In this document: positions 1 to 7,105 of the stretch, piece after piece
How the letters are laid out: each line of letters begins with the position of its first letter
Numbering within the stretch: the stretch's first letter is position 1
Assembly (NCBI GenBank): GCA_900766785.1
Contig: CAAFWT010000123.1
Coordinates: 1-13,456, forward strand
DNA: 13,456 bases
Reading direction: 5' to 3'
Origin: an uncultured Paraprevotella sp.
Lineage (GTDB): Bacteria > Bacteroidota > Bacteroidia > Bacteroidales > Bacteroidaceae
The notes under the pieces: model-generated
What the model was told of the DNA's origin: nothing
Database searches by the model: none
Seen by the model: only the letters and a program-made list of their open reading frames with translations
Position numbers and translations under genes: made by a program

Positions 1-113
1 ACAGAAGGTTAACGTCTTTTCAAGGCTCGACTATATATCCCCCCCATGGAGGCCGCCTACCAGTCTCTTGACAAGAGGATACTGAGGCCCTGCAAACGGA
101 TAGAGCTAAATGT

Positions 114-153
114 TGCCCCATCGCCAGTCGTGGCATGGGGCAGCACTTTTTTT
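114..153 (+). terminator. Intrinsic terminator of an upstream plus-strand transcript
   Basis: TGCCCCAT (114-121) pairs perfectly with ATGGGGCA (135-142). An inner GCC/GGC stem (123-125 with 132-134) extends it, and a run of seven T follows at 147-153. This is a classical rho-independent terminator reading on the plus strand, so a transcript probably enters from left of the window. A third copy of TGCCCCAT lies at 153-160, directly after the T run. It could pair instead with 135-142, which would put the T run in a loop. Confidence 0.7.
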
Positions 154-459
154 GCCCCATGGATGCCTGTCTGCGAGGCATTCGAGACAACCGGGGCTCA
201 GCGGAAGATTAGTGGAGTCTAAGCATAAATAGATGACAGTTTCTCACTACCCAGGACAATGAAGGCCTGTACTCAGACAGACCTTTCTCATCCACATAAA
301 AACCCAAATAGGACATTAGGAATACTCCGTGTCAAAGGGTAGCGAGCCCCCTATGGACAGGAATGTAGCCCGGGGAAGCCGTCTGGATATGCCTCAGCAT
401 CCCAGGATATAACAGACAGAGAATCAGCCTCACCCAGTATCCTTTTCAGTTTATATCAT

Positions 460-525
460 TTGATACTGGAGTTTCAAGCGGTTGATACTGGAGTGTCTTA
501 TGGTTGAAACTGGGGATGCAACTGA
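460..525. repeat. 22-bp-step tandem repeat array 1 (three units)
   Basis: Units begin at 460, 482 and 504, a step of exactly 22 bp. The first two share TTGATACTGGAGT and the third reads TTGAAACTGGGGA. The rest of each unit varies. Read on the minus strand the core is CCAGTATCAA, followed in two units by CC (AACC), a tetranucleotide that also follows the cores of the arrays at 4649 and 12743. The core here is not palindromic. It lies 212 bp beyond the stop of the polyprenyl synthase gene. This is not a CRISPR: the variable part is only about 10 bp. Confidence 0.75.
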
Positions 526-595
526 TAGGCTATTTTCAGGTATCCTATTCAATTTTCGCAAGTGTTCGCTTGTAGCTGACAAGCGTTTAAGGAGC

Positions 596-643
596 GGGCT
601 GAAGGCCCAGCAAGCGCATAGCCCAGGGCGAAGCCCTTCGGCT
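596..643. repeat. REP-like double hairpin
   Basis: Two adjacent GC-rich hairpins are separated by a short linker. The first pairs GGGC (596-599) with GCCC (605-608). The second pairs AGCC (620-623) with GGCT (640-643) and AGGGC (625-629) with GCCCT (633-637) around a GAA loop. Paired compact hairpins in a gene gap resemble repetitive extragenic palindromes. Whether this one is repeated elsewhere in the genome cannot be seen from the window. Confidence 0.45.
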
Positions 644-736
644 CATTCATAACACAGATGACCGATGTAGATTAAATACGAGGGAAAAACTTGCCTGGTG
701 ACTATCTCATACCACCCTTCTCCTCCGCGAGGAGCA

Positions 737-1714
737 TCAGAAGTCGCGCTCGCTCATGAAGAGAACGAAGTCATGGAGAGCCTTCACCACAGATGCCTCA
801 GCCTGTTCGTCTATCAGTCCGTCGGCCATCACGCTGAACTCCTTCATGGCCCAGAGAGTGTAGTCCACCCCACCCTTCTCGGTGACCAGTCGCGTGAGCG
901 TCTCTATGTCCTCCTCTGTGGCTTCCAGTCGGCGCACCTTCAGAGCAAGTCGTCCTATCTCCTCGTCCTGTGAGTGCTTGAGAGCCGAGATGACGGGCAG
1001 AGTGATCTTTCCCTCGCGCATGTCGTTGCCTGCAGGCTTGCCCAACTGTTTGTTGCCGCAGAAGTCCATCAGATCGTCCTTCAACTGGAAACATGTTCCC
1101 ACCAGACTTCCTAATTGTCGCATACGCTCGGTCTGCTCGGCTGTTCCTCCCGCAGCCATTACGCCCAATTGCGCACATGTGGCAAACAGACTGGCTGTCT
1201 TCTTGCGCACCACGCCATAGTAGGATGCCTCATCCAAAATGTCGCTGTCCATATTGGCCAACTGATGCAGTTCTCCGTCGGCCAACGTCTGACCCAGAGT
1301 GGCCACTGCCGATACTATCTCTGTGGAACCTGTCAGCACAGCATGATGGAGCGCTTTGCTCAGGATGAAATCACCCACCAGCACGGCTATCTGATTGGTC
1401 ATGAGGGCATTTAGCGATGGCAGTCCACGCCTCTTGTCACTCTCGTCCACTACGTCGTCATGCACCAGACTGGCCGTATGCAACAGTTCCAGGGCCAAGG
1501 CCACATCCATCACCTGCTGATTGACACCACCCGCCATTCTGGCCGAGAGGAGTACCATGGTGGGGCGCACCATCTTCCCTGTGCGCTTGAGGATATGATC
1601 CAGGGCCAACTGCAGCAGTTGGTTGTCAGACTGCAACGTGTGGGCAAACTGCTCACGGAAGGTCTGCAGTTCTGCCTGTATGGGTGCCTGTATTTGGTCT
1701 AAAGTATTCATCAT
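737..1714 (-). CDS. ispB: Long-chain polyprenyl diphosphate synthase (octaprenyl/heptaprenyl type)
   Basis: A trans-type prenyltransferase that extends farnesyl diphosphate with isopentenyl diphosphate to make the long isoprenoid chain of a quinone, probably menaquinone in this group. About 325 residues from the ATG at 1714, the usual length of IspB. Numbered from that ATG, the first aspartate-rich motif DDVVD is at 86-90 in the context LVHDDVVDESDKRRG and the second, DDLMD, is at 213-217 in QLKDDLMDF. A small residue (Ala) sits five positions before the first DD, which in this family allows long products. The frame stays open upstream to a TTG at 1741, but the -7 promoter box at 1729-1736 lies inside that extension, so ATG 1714 or 1711 is preferred. 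It is divergent from polA. Exact chain length is not predictable by eye. Confidence 0.9.
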   Translation of the reverse strand: MMNTLDQIQAPIQAELQTFREQFAHTLQSDNQLLQLALDHILKRTGKMVRPTMVLLSARMAGGVNQQVMDVALALELLHTASLVHDDVVDESDKRRGLPSLNALMTNQIAVLVGDFILSKALHHAVLTGSTEIVSAVATLGQTLADGELHQLANMDSDILDEASYYGVVRKKTASLFATCAQLGVMAAGGTAEQTERMRQLGSLVGTCFQLKDDLMDFCGNKQLGKPAGNDMREGKITLPVISALKHSQDEEIGRLALKVRRLEATEEDIETLTRLVTEKGGVDYTLWAMKEFSVMADGLIDEQAEASVVKALHDFVLFMSERDF

Positions 1715-1728
1715 CGTCACTTTCGGTG

Positions 1729-1736
1729 CAAAATTA
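1729..1736 (-). promoter_or_regulatory. -7 promoter box of the polyprenyl synthase gene
   Basis: The minus strand reads TAATTTTG, a perfect match to the Bacteroidetes -7 consensus TAnnTTTG. Transcription would begin near 1722, leaving a leader of about 8-11 nt before ATG 1714/1711. No clear -33 TTTG is visible at the expected spacing. The box decides the start codon of the gene, since it would be inside the coding sequence if the TTG at 1741 were used. Confidence 0.55.
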
Positions 1737-1769
1737 CACAAAAAGGTCTACCCTTTCGCCTTTTTTCCT

Positions 1770-1777
1770 TACTTTTA
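1770..1777 (+). promoter_or_regulatory. Possible -7 box of polA
   Basis: TACTTTTA matches the Bacteroidetes -7 consensus TAnnTTTG except for the last base. It lies 24 bp before the polA start, in the short gap shared with the divergent polyprenyl synthase gene. No -33 element is clear. This is a weak call, made because polA needs a promoter in this gap. Confidence 0.3.
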
Positions 1778-1801
1778 CACATATAAACATATTCAAGAAA
1801 G

Positions 1802-4603
1802 ATGAAACTATACCTTCTGGATGCATATGCGCTCATTTACCGAGCCTATTATGCGTTCATCAAGAACCCCCGCATCAACTCTCGCGGAGAGAACACATCG
1901 GCCATCCTTGGCTTTACGAATACTCTGGAAGAAGTGATTCAGAAAGAGCAACCTACCCATCTGGGTGTTGCCTTCGACCCTTCTGGCGGCACCTTCCGCC
2001 ATGAAGCTTATCCGCAATACAAGGCTCAGAGAGAGGAGACTCCAGAGGCTATCCGCCTGGCTGTCCCTTACATCAAAGAGATACTGGAGGCCTATCGTAT
2101 CCCCCTGCTGGAGGTAAAGGGCTTTGAGGCCGATGATGTGATAGGCACACTGGCACGCCAAGCCGACGAACGGGGAATAGACACCGTGATGATGACGCCC
2201 GACAAGGATTACGGACAACTGGTGACAGACCGCATACACATGCTCAAACCTGCTTCGGGGAAGAACGAAGCCGTTCTGATGGGGCCTGCTGAGGTGAATG
2301 CCAAATGGGGCCTGCAGAACCCCTCGCAGGTGGTGGACATACTGGCCCTCATGGGAGATGCCTCCGACAATATACCGGGATGCCCTGGCGTGGGCGAGAA
2401 GACAGCCACACGCCTCATTCAGGAATACGGCAGCGTGGAGACGTTGCTCTCCAGCGTGCAGACCCTCAAGGGAGCGCTCCGCCAGAAGGTGGAGGAGAAT
2501 GCCGAACAGATACGCATGAGCCACTGGCTGGCCACCATTCGCACCGACGTGCCTCTCACGCTCGACATGGACAGTCTGCTCCTGCAGGAGCCCGACTATG
2601 ACCGACTGCAGGACATCTACGAACGCCTGGAGTTCCGCACCCTCATGCGGCGCAAGATGCAGGGTCAGCCTCGCTCTCAGGAGGAGAAACCACGCAGCCA
2701 GGGCGGATACGTGCAGGGAGACATGTTTGCCACAGAGAGCGAACCATCAGGACAGACATCCCTGCAGGGCGACCTCTTTGCCGACTCTGCCCCATCCAGT
2801 AAGATGATGACATGGAAGGAGTCTGGAGCCCGCTATCTCCTGGCCGATACTCCCCAGAAGCGCCATGAGCTCATCTGCCAACTGGCACAGGCTGAGGAGT
2901 TCAGCGTGGACACCGAAACCACCAGCACCGACCCCATGCAAGCCACCCTGGTGGGCATGAGCTTTGCCATCAGGGAGGGCGAGGCCTGGTATGTGCCCGT
3001 AGGTGACGACCCCTGTGGCATAGCTCAGGAGTTCAAATCCGTGCTGGAGAGTCCCACGGCGCTCAAGATAGGACAGAACATGAAGTATGACCTGCAGGTG
3101 CTCCACTCCTGCGGCATCCATCTGGCAGAACCTATGTTCGACACCATGATAGCCCATTATCTGCTCCACCCCGAGATGAGGCACGGCATGGACTATCTGG
3201 CAGAGGCATACCTCAACTATCAGACCATCCACATCGACGAACTCATAGGCACGGGCAAGAAACAGATTAGCATGGCACAGGTGCCTCCCCAGGATGTATG
3301 TCCCTATGCAGCCGAAGATGCCGACATCACCCTGCGCCTCAAGCACCTCTTCCAGTCGCAGATGGAGGAGGCTGGATGTCTGCCGCTCTTCCAGGACCTG
3401 GAGATGCCGCTCATGCCTGTGCTGGCTCAGATGGAACGTAACGGCGTCTGCATAGACAGTAAGGGCCTCAGGGATACATCTGTCCACTACAGCGAAGAAA
3501 TGGCTCTGATGGAGCAGGAAATACACAAAATGGCGGGTCTGGAGTTCAATGTGTCCAGTCCCCGACAGGTGGGCGAAGTCCTCTTTGACCGTCTGCAGCT
3601 CTCCAGCAAGGCCAAGAAGACCAAGAAGGGACAGTATACCACCAGCGAAGAGGTGCTGGAAGGACTGCGGCCCAAGCACCCCATAGTGGAGAAGATACTC
3701 CAATACCGAGGGCTCAAGAAGTTGCTCAGTACCTATATAGATGCACTACCCCAGCTGGTAAATCCCCGCACAGGACACATCCACACCTCCTTCAACCAAA
3801 CCGTGGCGGCCACAGGCAGACTCTCAAGCAGCAACCCCAATCTGCAGAACATTCCCGTACGTGACGCGCTGGGAAAGGAGGTACGCAAAGCCTTTGTCCC
3901 CGACGAGGGAGAACTCTTCTTCAGTGCCGACTACAGCCAGATAGAACTGCGCATCATGGCTCATCTGAGTCAGGACGCCAACCTCATAGAGGCCTTCTCC
4001 CATGGCGACGATATACATGCAGCCACAGCGGCCAAAATCTTCCACAAGGATATCCAGGATGTGACCTCCGATGAGCGACGCAAGGCCAAGACAGCCAATT
4101 TTGGAATCATCTATGGCATCAGTGCCTTTGGACTGGCAGAACGAATGGGAGTGTCCCGCACAGAGGCCAAGCAACTCATCGACGGATACTTTGCCACCTA
4201 CCCCGGTGTACGCCAATACATGACACACAGCATAGAGATGGCGCGTGAGAAGGGATACACCCAGACACTCTGCCAACGCCGATGTTATCTGCCCGACATC
4301 AACAGCAATAATGCTGTGGTGAGGGGATATGCCGAGCGCAATGCCATTAATGCTCCCATACAGGGCAGCGCGGCCGATATCATCAAGAGGGCCATGATAC
4401 GCATACAGAAGCGACTGCAGACCGAAGGGATGCGCTCCAAGATGATACTGCAGGTGCATGACGAACTCAACTTCAGTGTCCCCCCAGAGGAGAAGGAGCA
4501 TCTGCAGGCTCTGGTCATAGAAGAGATGCAGGGAGCTTACGAGCTGCGAGTTCCCCTGGTGGCCGACTGCGGATGGGGCACCAACTGGCTGGAGGCTCAC
4601 TAA
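1802..4603 (+). CDS. polA: DNA polymerase I
   Basis: Fills repair gaps and replaces Okazaki primers. At 933 residues it is close to the E. coli enzyme. The 5' nuclease domain spans roughly 1-285, with FEADDVIGTLA at 108-118, DKDYGQLV at 134-141 and a helix-hairpin-helix around 191-201. The 3'-5' exonuclease domain (about 340-520) keeps the residues for proofreading: D370 and E372 in DTETT, D430 in NMKYD, and Y502/D506 in YAAED. The polymerase domain has motif A at 708-718 (D710 in SADYSQIELR), motif B at 759-778 (RRKAKTANFGIIYG with Lys, Phe and Tyr in place) and motif C VHDEL with D887. The linker between the nuclease domains (about 290-335) is low in complexity and holds QGDMF (305-309) and QGDLF (322-326), which look like sliding-clamp-binding motifs. 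All three activities appear intact. Confidence 0.97.
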   Translation: MKLYLLDAYALIYRAYYAFIKNPRINSRGENTSAILGFTNTLEEVIQKEQPTHLGVAFDPSGGTFRHEAYPQYKAQREETPEAIRLAVPYIKEILEAYRIPLLEVKGFEADDVIGTLARQADERGIDTVMMTPDKDYGQLVTDRIHMLKPASGKNEAVLMGPAEVNAKWGLQNPSQVVDILALMGDASDNIPGCPGVGEKTATRLIQEYGSVETLLSSVQTLKGALRQKVEENAEQIRMSHWLATIRTDVPLTLDMDSLLLQEPDYDRLQDIYERLEFRTLMRRKMQGQPRSQEEKPRSQGGYVQGDMFATESEPSGQTSLQGDLFADSAPSSKMMTWKESGARYLLADTPQKRHELICQLAQAEEFSVDTETTSTDPMQATLVGMSFAIREGEAWYVPVGDDPCGIAQEFKSVLESPTALKIGQNMKYDLQVLHSCGIHLAEPMFDTMIAHYLLHPEMRHGMDYLAEAYLNYQTIHIDELIGTGKKQISMAQVPPQDVCPYAAEDADITLRLKHLFQSQMEEAGCLPLFQDLEMPLMPVLAQMERNGVCIDSKGLRDTSVHYSEEMALMEQEIHKMAGLEFNVSSPRQVGEVLFDRLQLSSKAKKTKKGQYTTSEEVLEGLRPKHPIVEKILQYRGLKKLLSTYIDALPQLVNPRTGHIHTSFNQTVAATGRLSSSNPNLQNIPVRDALGKEVRKAFVPDEGELFFSADYSQIELRIMAHLSQDANLIEAFSHGDDIHAATAAKIFHKDIQDVTSDERRKAKTANFGIIYGISAFGLAERMGVSRTEAKQLIDGYFATYPGVRQYMTHSIEMAREKGYTQTLCQRRCYLPDINSNNAVVRGYAERNAINAPIQGSAADIIKRAMIRIQKRLQTEGMRSKMILQVHDELNFSVPPEEKEHLQALVIEEMQGAYELRVPLVADCGWGTNWLEAH

Positions 4604-4606
4604 GTT

Positions 4607-4639
4607 CCCCCAATATCTTCGGACAGAGATATAGAGGGG
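4607..4639 (+). terminator. Hairpin just after polA
   Basis: Starting four bases after the polA stop, ATATCT (4613-4618) pairs with AGATAT (4627-4632). Outside this, CCCC (4608-4611) faces GGGG (4636-4639) across a small asymmetric bulge. There is no T run afterwards, so it may terminate weakly or protect the transcript end. Confidence 0.4.
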
Positions 4640-4648
4640 AGAGCGGTG

Positions 4649-4736
4649 GCAAATGTTTGAAACCATCCCCGCAAACGTTTGAAACCTCAGTCGCAAACGT
4701 TTGAAACCTCAGTCGCAAACGTTTGCGGGAAAAGGG
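4649..4736. repeat. 22-bp-step tandem repeat array 2 (four units)
   Basis: Units begin at 4649, 4671, 4693 and 4715, a step of exactly 22 bp. The core is GCAAACGTTTG (GCAAATGTTTG in the first unit), and in the fourth unit it is the perfect 12-bp palindrome GCAAACGTTTGC. The rest of the unit is AAACC plus six variable bases; units two and three are identical. The array lies between the convergent genes polA and lgt, after the polA hairpin and before the lgt terminator. The two-part units, fixed step and palindromic core suggest protein-binding sites spaced about two helical turns apart. Confidence 0.85.
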
Positions 4737-4818
4737 CCCATATTTTGGAATCCCTTTCCCATGATTTTTCCACGGAGTCCTATTAAGGTCAGTCATCCCT
4801 TTCACATAAGATATAAGA

Positions 4819-4860
4819 AACCCCTGACAGGGGGTGCCAGAGCACCTCTTGTTAGGGGTT
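4819..4860 (-). terminator. Intrinsic terminator of the ychF-lgt operon
   Basis: An 18-bp stem pairs 4819-4836 (AACCCCTGACAGGGGGTG) with 4843-4860, with no unpaired base and three or four G-U pairs, around a six-base loop. On the minus strand it begins 24 bp after the lgt stop and is followed by a T-rich stretch (TTCTTATATCTT). It may also stop plus-strand transcripts coming from polA. Confidence 0.75.
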
Positions 4861-4884
4861 GAAGATGAGAGGAAGAAGATGGGC

Positions 4885-5769
4885 TCACTTCTCTCCCAGT
4901 CGTCTACACCATTTGCCTCCCTTCATGCAATAGATACCGAGCAGGACGAAGGGAACACTGAGCAGCTGGCCCATATTGAAGAGCATACCCTCCTCAAATC
5001 CTACCTGATTCTCCTTGGTGTACTCAATGAGGATACGACTGGCAAAGATAAGTACGAGGCAGAGCCCGAAGAAATAGCCTGTTCCCACACGCTCGGGCTT
5101 GCGCCGGTATATCCACCATCCCACGAAGAAGAAGCACGCATAGCAGATGGCCTCATAGAGCTGTCCCGGATGTCGGGGAGCCATATCCACTCGCTCAAAG
5201 ATGAAGGCCCAGGGAACATCTGTCACCCTGCCTATTATCTCGGAGTTCATGAGGTTTCCCAAGCGTATGGCACATGCACATATAGGGGTGACGATGGCCA
5301 CATTATCCAGCACCCTCATGAGGTTGATCTTCTGATGGCGGGCATAGAGTACGAGAGAGAGCATCAGTCCCAGTGTACCCCCATGGCTGGCCAGTCCCTC
5401 ATATCCGGTAAAGGCCCAGTGAGTATCGGGATTGCCTGTGGGTAGCCACTGCAGCAAACTGCTCCACCGCTCAGGATCAGGTGTCTCATGTATGGGGAGC
5501 AGCATCTCCGTGATATGGTGGAGATAATAAGAGGGCTCGTAGAAGAGGCAATGCCCCAAGCGTGCACCTATCAAGATGCCCAGGAAACAGTAGAGGAACA
5601 TGGGTTCAAACTGCTCATCACTGAGCTTCTGCTCTCGGAAGAGACGGTGCATGAGCAGATACACAGCCAGCAGTCCTATGCACCAGCACAGCGAATACCA
5701 GCGGACAGCCAGCGGACCCAGTTCAATGGCTGTGGTGGAGGGGTTCCAATGAATGAAGAGCTCTATCAT
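4885..5769 (-). CDS. lgt: Prolipoprotein diacylglyceryl transferase
   Basis: An inner-membrane enzyme that moves diacylglycerol from phosphatidylglycerol to the lipobox cysteine of prolipoproteins, the first step of lipoprotein maturation. At 294 residues with several hydrophobic segments, it fits the family. Conserved elements in order: Tyr25 in VRWYSL, IGARLGHCLFYEP (67-79), GLASHGG with H129, the Lgt signature RLGNLMNSEIIGR (169-181, with R169 and N172), HPGQLYEA (200-207) and R245 in ASRILIEY. These match the residues essential in E. coli (Tyr26, His103, Arg143, Asn146, Arg239). The loop between FYEP and the HGG motif is longer than in E. coli. The start codon overlaps the ychF stop by 4 bp, so the two are probably translationally coupled. 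A strong terminator follows. Confidence 0.95.
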   Translation of the reverse strand: MIELFIHWNPSTTAIELGPLAVRWYSLCWCIGLLAVYLLMHRLFREQKLSDEQFEPMFLYCFLGILIGARLGHCLFYEPSYYLHHITEMLLPIHETPDPERWSSLLQWLPTGNPDTHWAFTGYEGLASHGGTLGLMLSLVLYARHQKINLMRVLDNVAIVTPICACAIRLGNLMNSEIIGRVTDVPWAFIFERVDMAPRHPGQLYEAICYACFFFVGWWIYRRKPERVGTGYFFGLCLVLIFASRILIEYTKENQVGFEEGMLFNMGQLLSVPFVLLGIYCMKGGKWCRRLGEK

Positions 5770-6863
5770 ACGTTGAATCGGAAATGCATGATATCGCCGT
5801 CCTGTACCACATAGTCCTTACCCTCTACACCCATCTTTCCAGCTTCGCGGACGGCAGCCTCGGAGCCATACTGGATATAGTCCTCGTACTTGATGACTTC
5901 GGCCCTGATAAAGCCCTTCTCAAAGTCGGTATGGATGACACCTGCACACTGAGGAGCTTTCCATCCGCGGCGGAAGGTCCATGCCTTCACCTCCATCTCG
6001 CCAGCTGTGATGAAAGTCTGCAGGGTGAGCAGATGATAGATGGCCTTGATGAGTCGGTTGCAACCGCTCTCCTGCAGCCCCATATCCTCGAGGAACATCT
6101 GCTTCTCCTCATAGCTCTCCAGTTCGGCAATGTCAGCCTCTGTCTGGGCGCTGATGATGAGCATCTCGGCATCCTCTCCCTCGATGGCCTTGGCCACGGC
6201 CTCGGTATATGCGTTGCCGGTGGAAGCACTGGCATCGTCCACATTACATACGTAGAGCACAGGCTTGGCTGTGAGCAGGAACATACCCTTGGCAGCTGTT
6301 CGTTCATCCTCCGTATCAAAGGTGACGGTGCGGGCACTCTCTCCCTTGAGCAGAGCATCACGGTAAGCCTCCAGCACATCCAGTTCCACACGGGCTTGCT
6401 TGTCACCTCCCACGCGTGCAGCCTTCTCCACCTTCTTCATGCGGCTCTCCACAGTCTCCAGGTCCTTCAGCTGCAACTCGGTATCTATAATCTCCTTGTC
6501 CCTCACGGGGTTTACACTTCCATCCACATGCACGATGTTGCCATTGTCGAAACACCTGAGCACATGGATGATGGCATCACACTCACGTATGTTGGCCAGG
6601 AACTGGTTGCCCAGTCCTTCACCCTTACTGGCACCTTTCACCAGTCCTGCGATGTCCACGATATCACACACGGCTGGCACTATACGCCCTGGATGCACCA
6701 GTTCGGCCAGCTTGGTAAGACGCTCGTCGGGCACAGATACCTGTCCCAACTGGGCATCTATGGTACAAAAGGGGAAGTTGGCCGCCTGTGCCTTGGCACT
6801 GGACAGGCAGTTGAAAAGGGTGGACTTTCCCACATTGGGCAGTCCCACTATACCTGCTTTCAT
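5766..6863 (-). CDS. ychF: Redox-regulated ATPase YchF (Obg family)
   Basis: A universal P-loop protein of the TRAFAC/Obg group that hydrolyses ATP and associates with ribosomes; linked in other bacteria to translation and stress response. The 365 residues match the family (363 in E. coli). Visible motifs: G1 GLPNVGKST at 7-15, the NFPFCTID segment at 29-36, G3 DIVDIAGLVKGASKGEG at 67-83, and CNVDD at 206-210 where a GTPase would have NKxD, in line with ATP preference. A C-terminal TGS domain spans about 281-364, with GWKAPQCAGVIHTDFEKGFIRAE typical of the family. The gene has its own perfect -7 box 31 bp upstream and runs directly into lgt through an ATGA overlap. Confidence 0.96.
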   Translation of the reverse strand: MKAGIVGLPNVGKSTLFNCLSSAKAQAANFPFCTIDAQLGQVSVPDERLTKLAELVHPGRIVPAVCDIVDIAGLVKGASKGEGLGNQFLANIRECDAIIHVLRCFDNGNIVHVDGSVNPVRDKEIIDTELQLKDLETVESRMKKVEKAARVGGDKQARVELDVLEAYRDALLKGESARTVTFDTEDERTAAKGMFLLTAKPVLYVCNVDDASASTGNAYTEAVAKAIEGEDAEMLIISAQTEADIAELESYEEKQMFLEDMGLQESGCNRLIKAIYHLLTLQTFITAGEMEVKAWTFRRGWKAPQCAGVIHTDFEKGFIRAEVIKYEDYIQYGSEAAVREAGKMGVEGKDYVVQDGDIMHFRFNV

Positions 6864-6893
6864 ATTCTCTCTCTGCTAATGTGTTATTTTCTG

Positions 6894-6901
6894 CAAAGGT
6901 A
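6894..6901 (-). promoter_or_regulatory. -7 promoter box of ychF-lgt
   Basis: The minus strand reads TACCTTTG followed by CAG, a perfect TAnnTTTG. Transcription would begin near 6887, giving a leader of about 24 nt. No convincing -33 TTTG is seen at 19-21 bp. There is no strong Shine-Dalgarno sequence, as is usual in this phylum. Confidence 0.6.
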
Positions 6902-7000
6902 AGGCTTTTCGCCGAAGTGGGGGAGTGTACTGCATATTTTTATCCCATGTCCCACGAAGGGCAAGCCAGAGGGAGGGGCGGAGAACCCATGTCTGATTTT

Positions 7001-7037
7001 CATCACGGATGAAGATAGGAAAGAAAAAACGTGATGG
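7001..7037. promoter_or_regulatory. Inverted repeat upstream of the CotH-like gene
   Basis: CATCACG (7001-7007) and CGTGATG (7031-7037) form a perfect 7-bp dyad separated by 23 bp. The right arm lies where the -33 element of the downstream promoter (-7 box at 7056) would be, so a regulator binding here could affect transcription. A chance dyad of this size is possible. Confidence 0.3.
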
Positions 7038-7055
7038 TATTCCATGAAAAATCGT

Positions 7056-7063
7056 ACTTTTGC
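7056..7063 (+). promoter_or_regulatory. -7 promoter box of the CotH-like gene
   Basis: TACTTTTG, followed by CAG, is a perfect Bacteroidetes -7 element. Transcription would begin near 7070, giving a leader of about 36 nt to the ATG at 7106. A -33 TTTG is not clear. Confidence 0.6.
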
Positions 7064-7105
7064 AGCAGATAGAACCAATAACCTAAAATAAACAGCAAGA
7101 CTACT

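Larger units (their letters stand above)
1..736. other. Gene-free, hairpin-rich region
   Basis: No reading frame of convincing length or composition is present. At the left edge one plus frame is open for only about 27 codons and shows no recognisable protein, and the minus frames close quickly. Visible structure includes short hairpins at 65-77 (CTCTTG/CAAGAG), 163-181 (ATGCCT/AGGCAT), 261-286 (nine pairs with one mismatch) and 567-585 (CGCTTG/CAAGCG). The stronger terminator, the repeat array and the REP-like element are listed separately. No tRNA, tmRNA, RNase P or rRNA signature was recognised. The density of hairpins would fit an unrecognised structured RNA or the remains of mobile DNA, but neither is shown. 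Confidence 0.6.

Noticed and set aside
1..110. C-terminal end of a gene entering from the left
   Set aside because: One plus frame is open for about 27 codons, but the residues show no recognisable motif. The terminator at 114 does suggest that a transcript arrives, so it cannot be fully excluded.
209..316. 35-codon minus-strand frame in the left gap
   Set aside because: Its composition looks protein-like, but it is too short, has no recognised family and no promoter box. It may be a remnant.
460..525. CRISPR array (also considered for 4649-4736 and 12743-12808)
   Set aside because: The step is only 22 bp, with about 10 variable bases between cores. CRISPR spacers are about 30 bp, and no cas genes are present.
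722..736. Short inverted repeat CTCCT/AGGAG after the polyprenyl synthase stop
   Set aside because: Only five pairs and no T run, too weak to call a terminator.
2747..3703. 318-codon minus-strand reading frame
   Set aside because: It is antisense to polA within domains with clear exonuclease and polymerase motifs.
4834..5445. 203-codon plus-strand reading frame
   Set aside because: It is antisense to lgt and begins inside the lgt terminator hairpin.
5784..6902. 372-codon plus-strand reading frame
   Set aside because: It is antisense to ychF, which is clearly coding. The long open frame follows from codon bias.
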